Assembly: GCA_018242605.1 (NCBI GenBank)
Contig: JAFEBP010000002.1
Span: 105,597 to 151,544 of the forward strand
DNA: 45,948 nt
Direction: 5' to 3'
From: Planctomycetota bacterium
GTDB lineage: Bacteria; Planctomycetota; Phycisphaerae; Phycisphaerales; UBA1924
Shown here in pieces: positions 7,545 through 16,681 of this stretch (positions are counted from its first letter, which is position 1; each line of letters starts with the position of its first letter). Below the pieces are notes generated by a model. That model saw only the letters and a list, made by a program, of their open reading frames with translations. It was not told the origin of the DNA and searched no databases. A program made the position numbers and the translations under genes.

Positions 7545-9899
7545 TCAGTTGCAGCCGCCGGCCTCCCACGCGGCGAAGAAGGTGCTGACGTCGGCGCCGT
7601 CGACGCCGCCGTCCTGATTGACGTCGGCCGAGGAGTCGCCGCGTTCCCAGGCCGCGAAGAAGGCCTGCACGTCGGCGCCGTCGATGCCGCCGTCCTGGTT
7701 GAAGTCGGCGGGGCAGGGCAACGGGTAGGAGATGGTGACAAGGCCCTGGCCCTCGGCGGTGCGGTAGCCGCCGACGCGGATGATGTAGGTGCTCGCGCCG
7801 TCGGAGTTGAAGGAGACCTGAGACTGGGTGCCGTGGCCGGTGAAGTCGTCGTTGCAGGCCAGGACCTGGCCGGAGCCGGAGGGGCAGCCGCGGTAGACGC
7901 CCAGCTTGGTGTCGAAGAGGCTGCCGAAGGTGTCGACGGTGATGGTGCCGGCCGGGGGTGCGGAGATGCGGAACCAGACGTCCTGGTTGATCTGGGTATC
8001 GCCGCAGCAGAAGGAGCAGCCGGGCTCGGCGGGGCCGTCGGTGCAGGCGCCGGTGGTGTCGAAGGCGTAGGTGCCTTCGCCGGGGAGCGTGGTGGCGGTG
8101 GCGCAGGTCTCGTTGCCGTGGTGGTTGGCGACCCAGGTGGCGATGGCGGCGCGGACCGGGCCGCGGGTGAGTTCGGGCTCGTAGATGCTGCGGACAGTGC
8201 CGCCGATGGAGTCGCAGTGGTCGGTGAATCCGCCGCTGACGTACTCCTTCATGGTGATGGTGCAGTCATTTTCCTTGAAGGGGATCTTCCACCAGGCGGT
8301 GCCGGAGTGGAACTCTCCGCCGGGGGTGAGCGGCGGGACGCAACCGAAGCCGTAGTCGCCTCCCTTGGCGGCGAAGTAGATGAGGTTCTTGAACTGGGCC
8401 TTCTCGGAGGCGGTCATTCCGGCCGCGGCGGCTTCCTGGTCCACGACGTTGCCGAAGACCCAGATGCCCACGTTGTTGGTGTCGTACATGAGGTCGTAGA
8501 AGGTCGACCGGACGGAGCCGGGGCCGTCGGCGCCCAGGAAGCCGTTGGACACGGCCTCGTACATCGCGCCGGCATCGCGGAGGGTGAAGTGCATCAGGAG
8601 GTTGGGATCGCAGGTGGTGCAGCCGACGCGGTTGGCGACCAGGACGGTGTTGGTAGCGCCCGCGGCGACGGCGGTGGACATGATGTTCGAGTCGTTGAAG
8701 CGGACTCGCATGGCCTGGGTGCGGGCGTTGTCGGAGTTCTCCATCATGCGGCGCAGGCTGGTGGAGAGCGCTTCGGTGAAGGGGCCGGTGTCGACGGGGC
8801 AACTGCCGTTGTACCCGGAGTAGACGGTGTTGGTGGAGCCCAGCGTGGTGTTGTTCAGGTACACCTGGCGCATGGCGTGCAGGTGGATGGGGAGCTTGAT
8901 GCCGCTGGCGGGTTCGAAGACACGGGTGCTGTTGAGGTCGACCAGGATGGGGCCGTTGACCTCCTTGAGGTAGCAGCCCAGGTTGCCGACCATGCCGGTG
9001 TCGCGCATCAGGCCGCCGATGCGCTCGGTCTCGGCGTTGCCGTTCTGCATGAGCAGCGCGGCGTACACGCCGCCGAAGGACTGGCAGGCGTAGACGCGGC
9101 AGCCCAGGTTGCCGATGTCGTCGTTCATCTGCGTGTCGGTGCGCCCGAACCGCCAGTACCAGCGCTGGCCCTGGCCCTGCTCGTACACGGCGTTAAAGGT
9201 GTTGGCGCCGGTCTGCTGCAGATCGATGATGCGGACGTTGTTGCTGTTGATGTAGCTGTTGATCGTGGAGGAACTGGCGCCGAAGTGCCAGCCCCAGCCC
9301 AGGTTGTCGGCCCCGGTGCGGGCGATCATCACGCAGGCGTAGACGGTGTTGCCGCCGGAGGTGTACTGGCGGAGGAAGATGGGCCGGGCGTTGTTCGTGG
9401 ACGCTGCGGTCACCAGTTGCGCCGACGAGGCGCCGTAGTACCACCACCAGCCCTTGCTGTTGGCGCCGGTGTTGTCGACCATGACGACGTTGAAGAGCGT
9501 GTTCGCGCCCGAGACGTACGCGTCCAGCGAGAGCAGGCGTGCGTGGTTGGTGTTCAACAGGTTCGCCACCTGCGTGGCGTTGACGTTGTAGTAGTACCAG
9601 AAGCCCTGGGAGTACGCGCCGGAGTTGGTGACGGTGGCGAAGTCGTACTTGGTGGTATCGTCGGGGCTGCGGGTCAGGCAGACGGGGCGCTGATTGGAGT
9701 TATTCACCAGGTTGTCAAGGACCGATGCCGGCTGGCTGTGATACCAGAACCAACCCGTGGGCACGGTGGAGTCCCGCCCGGAATCGGCGATGGCCGGCGC
9801 CGCGATCAGCGCGGCGAGCGCCACCGCAGCGGTTCGCAGCACCCGCTGGATGAAATTGCGGCCAATGGTCCCGCCCCTGGAAGTTGGGAGTGTGTGCAT
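7545..9899 (-). CDS. Secreted tandem-repeat, class A beta-lactamase-like hydrolase with GC-type dockerin
   Basis: This is a 784-residue exported protein with a signal peptide at about residues 17-39. Residues 48-260 hold four or five repeats of the GWxWYYG / ARxxxLxxY type, like the bacterial tandem repeat domain found in polyglycine hydrolases. Residues 315-560 look like a penicillin-interacting serine hydrolase: Ser332-x-x-Lys335 (SxxK), Ser389-Asp390-Asn391 (SDN) and His531-Ser532-Gly533 (KTG equivalent). Residues 596-725 resemble a bacterial pre-peptidase-type beta domain. Residues 729-784 are a dockerin-like pair of Asp loops ending in GGCN. The ATG at 9899 is preferred because GGAG lies 7 bases upstream and the signal peptide then sits at the N-terminus. 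The substrate, peptide or beta-lactam-like, is unknown. Confidence 0.75.
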   Translation of the reverse strand: MHTLPTSRGGTIGRNFIQRVLRTAAVALAALIAAPAIADSGRDSTVPTGWFWYHSQPASVLDNLVNNSNQRPVCLTRSPDDTTKYDFATVTNSGAYSQGFWYYYNVNATQVANLLNTNHARLLSLDAYVSGANTLFNVVMVDNTGANSKGWWWYYGASSAQLVTAASTNNARPIFLRQYTSGGNTVYACVMIARTGADNLGWGWHFGASSSTINSYINSNNVRIIDLQQTGANTFNAVYEQGQGQRWYWRFGRTDTQMNDDIGNLGCRVYACQSFGGVYAALLMQNGNAETERIGGLMRDTGMVGNLGCYLKEVNGPILVDLNSTRVFEPASGIKLPIHLHAMRQVYLNNTTLGSTNTVYSGYNGSCPVDTGPFTEALSTSLRRMMENSDNARTQAMRVRFNDSNIMSTAVAAGATNTVLVANRVGCTTCDPNLLMHFTLRDAGAMYEAVSNGFLGADGPGSVRSTFYDLMYDTNNVGIWVFGNVVDQEAAAAGMTASEKAQFKNLIYFAAKGGDYGFGCVPPLTPGGEFHSGTAWWKIPFKENDCTITMKEYVSGGFTDHCDSIGGTVRSIYEPELTRGPVRAAIATWVANHHGNETCATATTLPGEGTYAFDTTGACTDGPAEPGCSFCCGDTQINQDVWFRISAPPAGTITVDTFGSLFDTKLGVYRGCPSGSGQVLACNDDFTGHGTQSQVSFNSDGASTYIIRVGGYRTAEGQGLVTISYPLPCPADFNQDGGIDGADVQAFFAAWERGDSSADVNQDGGVDGADVSTFFAAWEAGGCN

Positions 9900-10241
9900 A
9901 AGGTGGCTCCGGGTTCGTATGGACAGCGTTCGAGAGCGACTCCTTGAACGTGCAAGGGGTCGCGGCGACACGGTCATTCATCTATCAATGCGCACGCTGG
10001 TTCCGCAGCAGCCAACAAAATCTCGAGATTGTCGAGAGCACATGGAATTGCGGGGCGAACGGGTTGCAACCACGTTCCGCGGTTCGATCATTCACCATCC
10101 AGTGCGAGAAACCGTCTTAACGCGGCCAATGGGGCGAATGACCGGATAACTTGTTTGCGATGCGAAGCGGACCCAGCTTCGCGCTGTTCACGACACGGTG
10201 CGCCCGCGGCACGCGCGGAAGCCCACGCTCGCCGCGTCCGA
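9900..10241. other. Intergenic region between the two dockerin-protein genes
   Basis: No gene is seen in these 342 bases. The part next to 9899 must hold the promoter and leader of the hydrolase gene, but I find no clear -35/-10 pair. The sequence just left of 10241 shows no T-rich terminator. Confidence 0.5.
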
Positions 10242-12854
10242 TCAGCAGCCACCCGCCTCCCAACCTCGGAAGAACGTCTCGACGTCGGCGCCGTCGACTC
10301 CGCCGGAACAGTCCGCGTCGGCGCCCGGGTCCGCGGCTTCCCAGGCGATGAAGAAGGCCTCCACATCGGAACCGTCGATGCCGCCGCTGGCGTCAAAGTC
10401 CGCGGTGCAGGGGCAGGGCTGGGCGGACACGATGACTGCCGCGGCGGTGCTCTGCACTGTTCCGCAGGGGTGCTCGATCACGCACCGGTACATCCCGGCA
10501 TCGCTGGCCCGAACGGAGGTGATGGTGAGGCCGCGGGTGGAAGCGCCCGACACCACGCCGCCGCCGACCGATGCGCCGGCGGGGCCATCCTGCACGGACG
10601 CGTTGTCGCGAAGCCATCGCACGATCTCGCCGGTGCGCGAGTAGCCATCGGCCGTAGAGGTGCTCAGGCTGAGGACGCTGCCCTCGGTGACGTTCTGGTC
10701 AGAGGGACCGGCGACGATCCATGGGGCGGCGGCGTTTGTCCAGCGGGCGAAGTACGCCGCGGGGCGGCCGCCGGCGAGGGTGAAATCACCGCCGACGGCC
10801 AGTTCGGAGCGGTGGCCGCTGAGGGCGTAGACCGTGCCGTTGACGCCGGCGCCCATGGGTCGCCACGCGGAACCGTTCCAGGCGGCGATTCGGGAGGCGG
10901 GGGCGGCGCCGGCCTGCGTGAACTGCCCGCCGGCGATGAGGTCTGAGCCGCACACCGCCAGGGCATTGCCAGCGTTGTCGAGCCCGGCGCCCAGGGGCTG
11001 CCACGCGGTACCGTCCCAGCGGGCGATGCGCGAGGGGGTGGTGAACGCGCCGGCGGCGTACAACTGACCGTTGTGCACGTACAGCGCGTTCACCGCGCCG
11101 TTGAAGCCGCCGGCCATCGCCTGCCACGCCGTGCCGGTCCAGCGGGCGATTCGGTTGGCGGGAACGCCCGAGGCCGTCGTGAAGGTGCCGCCCGCGATGA
11201 GGTCTTCACCGAGCACGGCGAGCGCGTTGACATTGCCGTTGGTGCCGAAGTTGATCGCCTGCCAGTTGGCGCCGTCGTAGCGGGCGATGCCGTTGTAGGC
11301 GGCGCCGGCGAAGAACCCGCCGGCGATCAGTTGGTTACGCCAGTTGACGAAGGTGTACACGCCGCCGCTTCCGCTGGAAGCGGTCAGCCCGTTGCCCAGG
11401 ACCCGCCACGGGTCGTACGCCGCGACGTTGCCCACGCTGATCCCCGCCGCCCGGTTGAACGTGCCCCCCACCGCTATTCCGCCGGAGGGCAGAGCGAGCA
11501 GCGCGGAAACCACCGGGACGCGGGTGTCACTGAAGGCGACGCCGGGAAGCACGGGGACCGGCGCGCCCGTGCCGCACCACTGGGCGATGAACTCGGCATC
11601 GCCCGCGCCGGCGTGGAAGAACCCGCCGCCGATGTTCAGACATGAGTCAACCGATGCGAAGGATCGCACGGGGGCGTCGAAACCGGTGCCGAGGCTGCGC
11701 CACAGTGCGCCGGTCCATTCGCCGATGTTCAGCGTGGATCGCTGGCCGAACCGGCTGAACGCGCCGCCGACGATGACCCGTCCGCCGAAGGCGCACACCG
11801 CGTTGATCGTGGGCGAAGTCCCGACCAATCCGATGGCGCCCAGCGCCACCCAGGAGATGCCATCGAAGCGGGCCACGCGCGTGAACGGGGAGGAGAAGGA
11901 GCCCGCCGCGTAGAGATCGCCGCCGATCTGCTCGAGCGACAGCACTTCACCATCGGGGAACGACGGCATCTGCACCCATGCGCCGTTCTCGAACTTGGCG
12001 AGGCGGTTCAGCGGCGTCGCGCCGCTCAAGGTGAACGATCCGCCCGCGACGATGAGCGAACCGTACCGCGATAGTGCGGCGACCCGCGGCGAGCCGAACT
12101 GGGACGAGAAACCGGCGCCCATCGCCGACCACTGCCCCGACCCCCAGCGGCCGATCAGGCTCAGGATGGTCGATCCGGAGCGCGAGAATTCACCGCCTGC
12201 AATCACCCCACCGCTGTCGGGCAGGAGGGCGCGGACCGGACCATCCACCCCAGCGCCCAGGGCGGACCACGCGGCGCCGTTCCATGAAGCGATGTACGTG
12301 GCGGCGACGCCGTCGACCGCGGTGAAGCTGCCGCCGACGTAGAGGTTGTTTGCGTCCGCGCACATCGCGCTGACGTGCGGAACCTGACCGCCTGAGATGC
12401 CCGTGCCCAACGACCGCCAGGCGGCGCCATCCCAGCGCGCGAGGTGATTGCACGCGGCAGAGTCCGCATTGAGAAAGTGGCCGCCGGCGATCAACTGCCC
12501 GCCGAAGACCGCGAGCGACTTGACCGACACGGTGCCCGTCGCCGCGGCGCCGGTCATCCCCGACCCCAGGGCGATCCACTCCTGGCCGTTCCACGCGGCG
12601 ATGTTGTTGACCGCCTTGTCGCCTGCCTGCGTAAACTCGCCGCCCACCACCAGCCACGGGCCCGGGGGAGTCGCGTTGGGGGCATCCCAGACGACCATCG
12701 CGTTCACGCGGCCGTTAACGCCCGGCACTCCGTCCGTGGGCAGCCATGCCTCGCACTGGCCGAAGCAGGTCAGGACCGTGGTCAACTGCAGAATCAGGGT
12801 GCAGAGAGATCTGATCACGGGGAGATTGTTAGGATTGGCCGAGTTTGGGTCCAT
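10242..12854 (-). CDS. Secreted beta-propeller-like repeat protein with Ig-like domain and GC-type dockerin
   Basis: This 870-residue exported protein has a hydrophobic signal segment at about residues 13-33. Residues about 40-710 are built of many units of roughly 40-50 residues with the pattern IAxWNGxxWxxLGxGxxGxVxAL...LxxGGxFTxAGG, as in Kelch/Delta60-like propeller proteins. Residues about 715-810 form an Ig-like domain (SDAGMYRCVIEHPCG). The end is a dockerin-like double Asp loop (TADFDASGGIDGSDV, then DADCSGGVDGADV) closing with GGC. The ATG at 12854 is the first start; a GTG at 12818 directly before the hydrophobic stretch is an alternative. It follows another GC-dockerin gene on the same strand. 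The role is unknown. Confidence 0.75.
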   Translation of the reverse strand: MDPNSANPNNLPVIRSLCTLILQLTTVLTCFGQCEAWLPTDGVPGVNGRVNAMVVWDAPNATPPGPWLVVGGEFTQAGDKAVNNIAAWNGQEWIALGSGMTGAAATGTVSVKSLAVFGGQLIAGGHFLNADSAACNHLARWDGAAWRSLGTGISGGQVPHVSAMCADANNLYVGGSFTAVDGVAATYIASWNGAAWSALGAGVDGPVRALLPDSGGVIAGGEFSRSGSTILSLIGRWGSGQWSAMGAGFSSQFGSPRVAALSRYGSLIVAGGSFTLSGATPLNRLAKFENGAWVQMPSFPDGEVLSLEQIGGDLYAAGSFSSPFTRVARFDGISWVALGAIGLVGTSPTINAVCAFGGRVIVGGAFSRFGQRSTLNIGEWTGALWRSLGTGFDAPVRSFASVDSCLNIGGGFFHAGAGDAEFIAQWCGTGAPVPVLPGVAFSDTRVPVVSALLALPSGGIAVGGTFNRAAGISVGNVAAYDPWRVLGNGLTASSGSGGVYTFVNWRNQLIAGGFFAGAAYNGIARYDGANWQAINFGTNGNVNALAVLGEDLIAGGTFTTASGVPANRIARWTGTAWQAMAGGFNGAVNALYVHNGQLYAAGAFTTPSRIARWDGTAWQPLGAGLDNAGNALAVCGSDLIAGGQFTQAGAAPASRIAAWNGSAWRPMGAGVNGTVYALSGHRSELAVGGDFTLAGGRPAAYFARWTNAAAPWIVAGPSDQNVTEGSVLSLSTSTADGYSRTGEIVRWLRDNASVQDGPAGASVGGGVVSGASTRGLTITSVRASDAGMYRCVIEHPCGTVQSTAAAVIVSAQPCPCTADFDASGGIDGSDVEAFFIAWEAADPGADADCSGGVDGADVETFFRGWEAGGC

Positions 12855-12976
12855 GGTCCGGAAAGCACGAGTCGCCGGCGGCGATGGAGAATCCGATGGA
12901 CGCCCAATGACGAAGCAGTTCCATCGTTACCACCGGCTGCCTAGCCTCTCCCGTGCCGCACCTGAACCCGTCCCGC

Positions 12977-14659
12977 ATGAGTCACGAATCCTCCGCCACC
13001 AGTTGCAGCGACCAGCGAACCTGTGGGTGTTCGTGCGGCGGCGCGAGCAGGCCCAGGAGCGTTGATCGGGTGGCGATCATCGGTGCCGGGCCCGGGGGGC
13101 TGGCCTCGGCGGTGCTGCTGGCCGCGTCGGGGCTGAAAGTGACTGTGTACGAAGCGGCACCGGCGGTGGGCGGACGGTGCGGGCGGATCGAGGCGGACGG
13201 TTACCGCTTCGACAAGGGCCCCACGTTTTTCATGATGCCCTACGTGCTTGAAGAGATCTTCAAGGCGGCGGGCCGGCGATTGACGGATTACGTGGAGCTC
13301 ACGCGGCTGGACCCGATGTACCGCCTGCTCATCGGGCGGGGCGGTGGGCAAGCCCCCTACCGGATCGACGCGACGCAGAACATCGAAGAAATGGCCCGCC
13401 GCCTGGGCGAGATCGATCCGGCAGACGGCGCGGCGTTCCCGAGCTTCATCGAGCACAACCGCTCCAAGCTCCGCCACAGCGAGGCGATCCTCCGCAACCC
13501 GATGCGCTCGCCGCTGGACCTGTTCCGCGCGGACACCTGGCGCGACACGCTCAAGGTCGCGCCGCTGCTCAAGCCGCACCTGACGGTGCACCAGTTGCTC
13601 TCCCGCTACTTCCGCCATCCGGCGGTGCGCCTGGCGGTGAGCTTCCAGAGCAAGTACCTGGGCATGAGCCCGTACGAGTGCCCCAGCCTGTTCACGATCC
13701 TGCCGTTCATCGAGTATGAGTACGGCATCTGGCACCCCACCGGCGGGTGCGCCTCGCTGATGCACGCGCTGGCGGAGGTCGCCCGCGAGCACGGCGCCGA
13801 GATCGTCACCAACGCTCCGGTGGAGCAAATTCTCTTTGAGCCCGGCACCACGGCCGCGACGGGCGTGCGCCTCGGGGGAGAGTACAGCGGTCAGTGCGTC
13901 CGCCACGAGCACCTGGTCGTGAACGCCGACGCCACCTGGGCGATGAAGAACCTGATGCCCGCGCCGGTGCGGGCGAGCGCCTCGCGGGGCTACAGCGACG
14001 AGGCGGTGGACGCCAAGCGGTACTCGTGCAGCACCTACATGCTCTACCTGGGCGTGCGGGGCGAGACCGATCTGCCGCACCACACGATCTACATCAGCGA
14101 AGACTACAAGGGCAACCTGGAGGACATCACGACCAACGGCAGGTTGAGCGAAGACCCTTCGGTGTACGTGTGCAACCCGGTGCGCACCGACCCAGCGCTC
14201 GCGCCGCCGGGCCACTCGGCGCTCTACGTGCTGGCGCCCACTCCCAATCTCAAGTCGGGCGTCGATTGGCCCAAGGAACGGGCGGCGATGCGGGAGCGCG
14301 TGCTGGACCAGTTGGAAGCCCGCCTGGGCCTCAAGGGCATCCGCGGCCGGATCGAGCGCGAAGTGGAACTGACGCCGCGGGGCTGGGAAGCACAGAACAT
14401 CAACTTCGGCGCCACGTTCAACCTGTCGCACAACCTGGGGCAGATGCTCCACATGCGCCCGCAGAACCGGCTCAAGGGCTTTGACAACGTGTACCTCGTT
14501 GGCGGGGGCACGCACCCGGGGTCCGGCCTGCCGACGATCTTTCTGTCCGCGCAGATTTCCTCCAAGATGGTCTGCGACGCCTCGGGGACCAGCTTCGCGG
14601 GCGCCAAGAGCGAGGTGCGCGAGGTCGCGCTGTCACGCCGGATCGTGGCGCCCGTCTGA
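12977..14659 (+). CDS. crtI: Phytoene desaturase-type oxidoreductase (CrtI family)
   Basis: This 560-residue FAD-dependent desaturase belongs to the carotenoid phytoene desaturase/CrtN/CrtD family. The dinucleotide fold GAGPGGLASAVLLAASG is at residues 36-52, followed by YEA and GGRCGRIEADGYRFDKGP, which are hallmarks of CrtI. The C-terminal FAD-contacting motif VYLVGGGTHPGSGLPTI is intact. It would introduce double bonds into a C40 or C30 carotenoid precursor at the membrane. No phytoene synthase (crtB) gene is next to it, so the exact substrate cannot be read from context. The first 28 residues are Cys/Ser-rich and not conserved; the start could be the GTG at 12953 or, less likely, one close to residue 30. 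Confidence 0.88.
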   Translation: MSHESSATSCSDQRTCGCSCGGASRPRSVDRVAIIGAGPGGLASAVLLAASGLKVTVYEAAPAVGGRCGRIEADGYRFDKGPTFFMMPYVLEEIFKAAGRRLTDYVELTRLDPMYRLLIGRGGGQAPYRIDATQNIEEMARRLGEIDPADGAAFPSFIEHNRSKLRHSEAILRNPMRSPLDLFRADTWRDTLKVAPLLKPHLTVHQLLSRYFRHPAVRLAVSFQSKYLGMSPYECPSLFTILPFIEYEYGIWHPTGGCASLMHALAEVAREHGAEIVTNAPVEQILFEPGTTAATGVRLGGEYSGQCVRHEHLVVNADATWAMKNLMPAPVRASASRGYSDEAVDAKRYSCSTYMLYLGVRGETDLPHHTIYISEDYKGNLEDITTNGRLSEDPSVYVCNPVRTDPALAPPGHSALYVLAPTPNLKSGVDWPKERAAMRERVLDQLEARLGLKGIRGRIEREVELTPRGWEAQNINFGATFNLSHNLGQMLHMRPQNRLKGFDNVYLVGGGTHPGSGLPTIFLSAQISSKMVCDASGTSFAGAKSEVREVALSRRIVAPV

Positions 14660-14685
14660 GCCGCGCCCCGCGGAATCTCCGGGGA

Positions 14686-15882
14686 GTGAATCGGTCAAGA
14701 CGTGTGGCGAAGTTCGTTCGGGTCGCCGTAGACTGCTTGATCGACCCGCGCACCGGACAATCTAAACACGCTGAACACGAGTACCGCGCTGAGCACGAGT
14801 ACCGCGATGCGCTCGCGCAGGGCAGCGTGCGGGGCCGCGGCGCGGGGCTCAACCCCGGCAACCGGTTCGAGGATGTCCGTCTGCACGTGCTGGGCGAGCA
14901 TCTGGACGAGATCGCCACGCAGGACGATGACGGCGTGCAGGTCAAGACCCGCGTCGTGCGGGACGCGTCCAGAACAGTCATCAACCCGGTGGATTCTCCC
15001 GACCTCGCGTTCGACTGGACCATCAACCCCTACCGGGGCTGCGAGCACGGGTGCATCTACTGCTACGCCCGCCCCGGGCACGAGTACCTCTCCCTGTCGT
15101 GCGGCCTGGACTTTGAAACGGTGATTCTCGCCAAGCACGACGCACCCACGCTGCTGCGCCGCGAGCTCATGAAGAAGTCGTGGACCGGCGAGACGATCAT
15201 GATGTCGGGGGTGACCGATCCGTACCAACCCGTCGAACGCGTGCTGCGCATCACGCGCGGCTGCCTCGAGGTGTGCGCCGAGTTCCGCCAGCCCGTCAGC
15301 CTCATCACCAAGAACCGGCTCATCCTGCGCGATCTGGACATCCTGCTCAAACTGCACGAGCACGGCGCGGTCCGCTGCGCGGTGAGCCTGACCACGCTCG
15401 ACGCTTCGCTCGCCTCGAAGATGGAGCCGCGTGCCTCCAGCCCCGCCGCGAGGCTGGAGACGATCCGCGTCCTTGCCTCGCACGGCATCCCGGTGGCGGT
15501 GATGACGGCGCCGATCATCCCGCGGATCAACGATCACGAACTACCGGCGCTGCTCGCCGCGGCGGCGCAGGAGGGGGCGAGCGGCGCGGGGTACATCTTG
15601 CTGCGGCTGCCGCACCAGATCAAGGCTCTCTTCCTTGAATGGCTCGCTCGTCACTTCCCGCAGCGGGCGGCGCACGTGGAATCGCTCATCCGCGAGAGCC
15701 GCGGCGGGGATCTCTATGAATCAACGCCCTTCATCCGTCAGCGCGGGCGGGGCGACTACGCGGCCCAGATCGGGGCCACGTTCAAGCTCTTTGCGAAGAA
15801 GCACGGACTGGACAAGCCGCGCTACAGATGCGCCGGCACGCCGTTCCTGCGGCCCGGAGCGCAGACGGGGTTGTGGGAGTAG
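14686..15882 (+). CDS. PA0069-family radical SAM protein
   Basis: This is a 398-residue radical SAM protein with the cluster motif Cys119-x3-Cys123-x2-Cys126 in NPYRGCEHGCIYCYARP. That is the signature of the PA0069/Rv2578c group, related to spore photoproduct lyase. TxIxPRINDHE and the C-terminal GRGDYAAQIG region fit the family. The function is not established. The GTG at 14686 opens the frame 26 bases after crtI. Family members normally begin close to the GRGAGLNPGNRFE segment, so a GTG at 14827 with AGG upstream may be the true start. Codons between the two encode a tandem AEHEYR duplication from an 18-bp repeat. Confidence 0.85.
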   Translation: MNRSRRVAKFVRVAVDCLIDPRTGQSKHAEHEYRAEHEYRDALAQGSVRGRGAGLNPGNRFEDVRLHVLGEHLDEIATQDDDGVQVKTRVVRDASRTVINPVDSPDLAFDWTINPYRGCEHGCIYCYARPGHEYLSLSCGLDFETVILAKHDAPTLLRRELMKKSWTGETIMMSGVTDPYQPVERVLRITRGCLEVCAEFRQPVSLITKNRLILRDLDILLKLHEHGAVRCAVSLTTLDASLASKMEPRASSPAARLETIRVLASHGIPVAVMTAPIIPRINDHELPALLAAAAQEGASGAGYILLRLPHQIKALFLEWLARHFPQRAAHVESLIRESRGGDLYESTPFIRQRGRGDYAAQIGATFKLFAKKHGLDKPRYRCAGTPFLRPGAQTGLWE

Positions 15883-15890
15883 CGGCTTTG

Positions 15891-16574
15891 TCAGAACGCG
15901 CGCTTGGTGGGGTTCACCATAATGTTGTCGCGTCCCGGGATGATGAGGTCGGCGATCTCCACCGTCTCCTGCAGGCTCTCTTTTGCCGCCTGCACATCGG
16001 CGACCACCGGCAGCACTTTGCCCTGCTCCAGATGTTCGGCGGTGGGGACCGCATCGCCCGCGACCACTACCGTGAAGCGCGGGTGGCTCAGGAGCAATCC
16101 GCAATGCCCGGGCGTCACGCCCGGGAGCGGGAAGAGGTCCACGCGGTCGGCGATGTGATCGGGCGCCGCCTTGCAGCGCTGCAGGATCGCGATGTCCTGC
16201 CCCAGCGCCTCGAGCACGGCGGGCTCCTCGCCCGTTTCCTTGAGGCGCTTGGCCTGCGAGGCCAGCGCGATGCCCACCTGCTCGCGCTCCGTGCCGGCGA
16301 TCCACCAGCGGGCGTGCTGGAACGCGCCCATGCCTCGGGTGGTGTCGGGGAGCAGATGCGTCAGAAAGATGTCGGTGATGTCGTCGGGCTTGAGGTTGAC
16401 GCGCTCAGACAGCCGCGCCGTCAAGGCCTGCGCGGGCAGGCCGGGGTCAACCAGGATACGGCGATCATCGCTGATGATGAGCGTGGTGGTGGCGTGTCCG
16501 GTGCGCTGGGGCGCACGTTCGTTCCAGAGCGGGTTGGCGGCCAAGGCGCCGATGGAGATGATGTGGAACTGCAT
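15891..16574 (-). CDS. Metallo-beta-lactamase-fold protein with altered metal motif
   Basis: This 227-residue protein has the MBL-fold layout: the early TTLIISDDRRILVDPGLP, then IFLTHLLPDTTRG, then LPGVTPGHCGLLL, then VVVAGDAVPT. The third and fourth elements keep the His and Asp ligands. The HxHxDH motif is degenerate: it reads H-L-L-P-D-T, so only the first His and the Asp remain. The protein may bind one metal or none, and its activity is uncertain. I chose the ATG at 16574 because homology starts at MQFHIISIG; a TTG at 16610 would add 12 residues. It is divergent from the ModA-like gene and convergent with the radical SAM gene. Confidence 0.75.
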   Translation of the reverse strand: MQFHIISIGALAANPLWNERAPQRTGHATTTLIISDDRRILVDPGLPAQALTARLSERVNLKPDDITDIFLTHLLPDTTRGMGAFQHARWWIAGTEREQVGIALASQAKRLKETGEEPAVLEALGQDIAILQRCKAAPDHIADRVDLFPLPGVTPGHCGLLLSHPRFTVVVAGDAVPTAEHLEQGKVLPVVADVQAAKESLQETVEIADLIIPGRDNIMVNPTKRAF

Positions 16575-16681
16575 AGCGGCTGTTCTGTTGCTGGGGGATA
16601 CCCGAGACAACAGGGTACGGCGCGTGCGAGAACAAATCGCCGCTGCTGGTGACGGCGAGTGGTCCAGTTACAATCCGGCCG

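Noticed and set aside
7473..9947. Rightward 824-codon open frame opposite the beta-lactamase-like gene
   Set aside because: Gly/Ala/Val-rich low-complexity translation with no domain. The leftward frame has a signal peptide, catalytic motifs and a dockerin, so this is a GC-rich shadow.
12941..14515. Leftward 524-codon open frame over crtI
   Set aside because: Shadow: the rightward frame is an intact phytoene desaturase.
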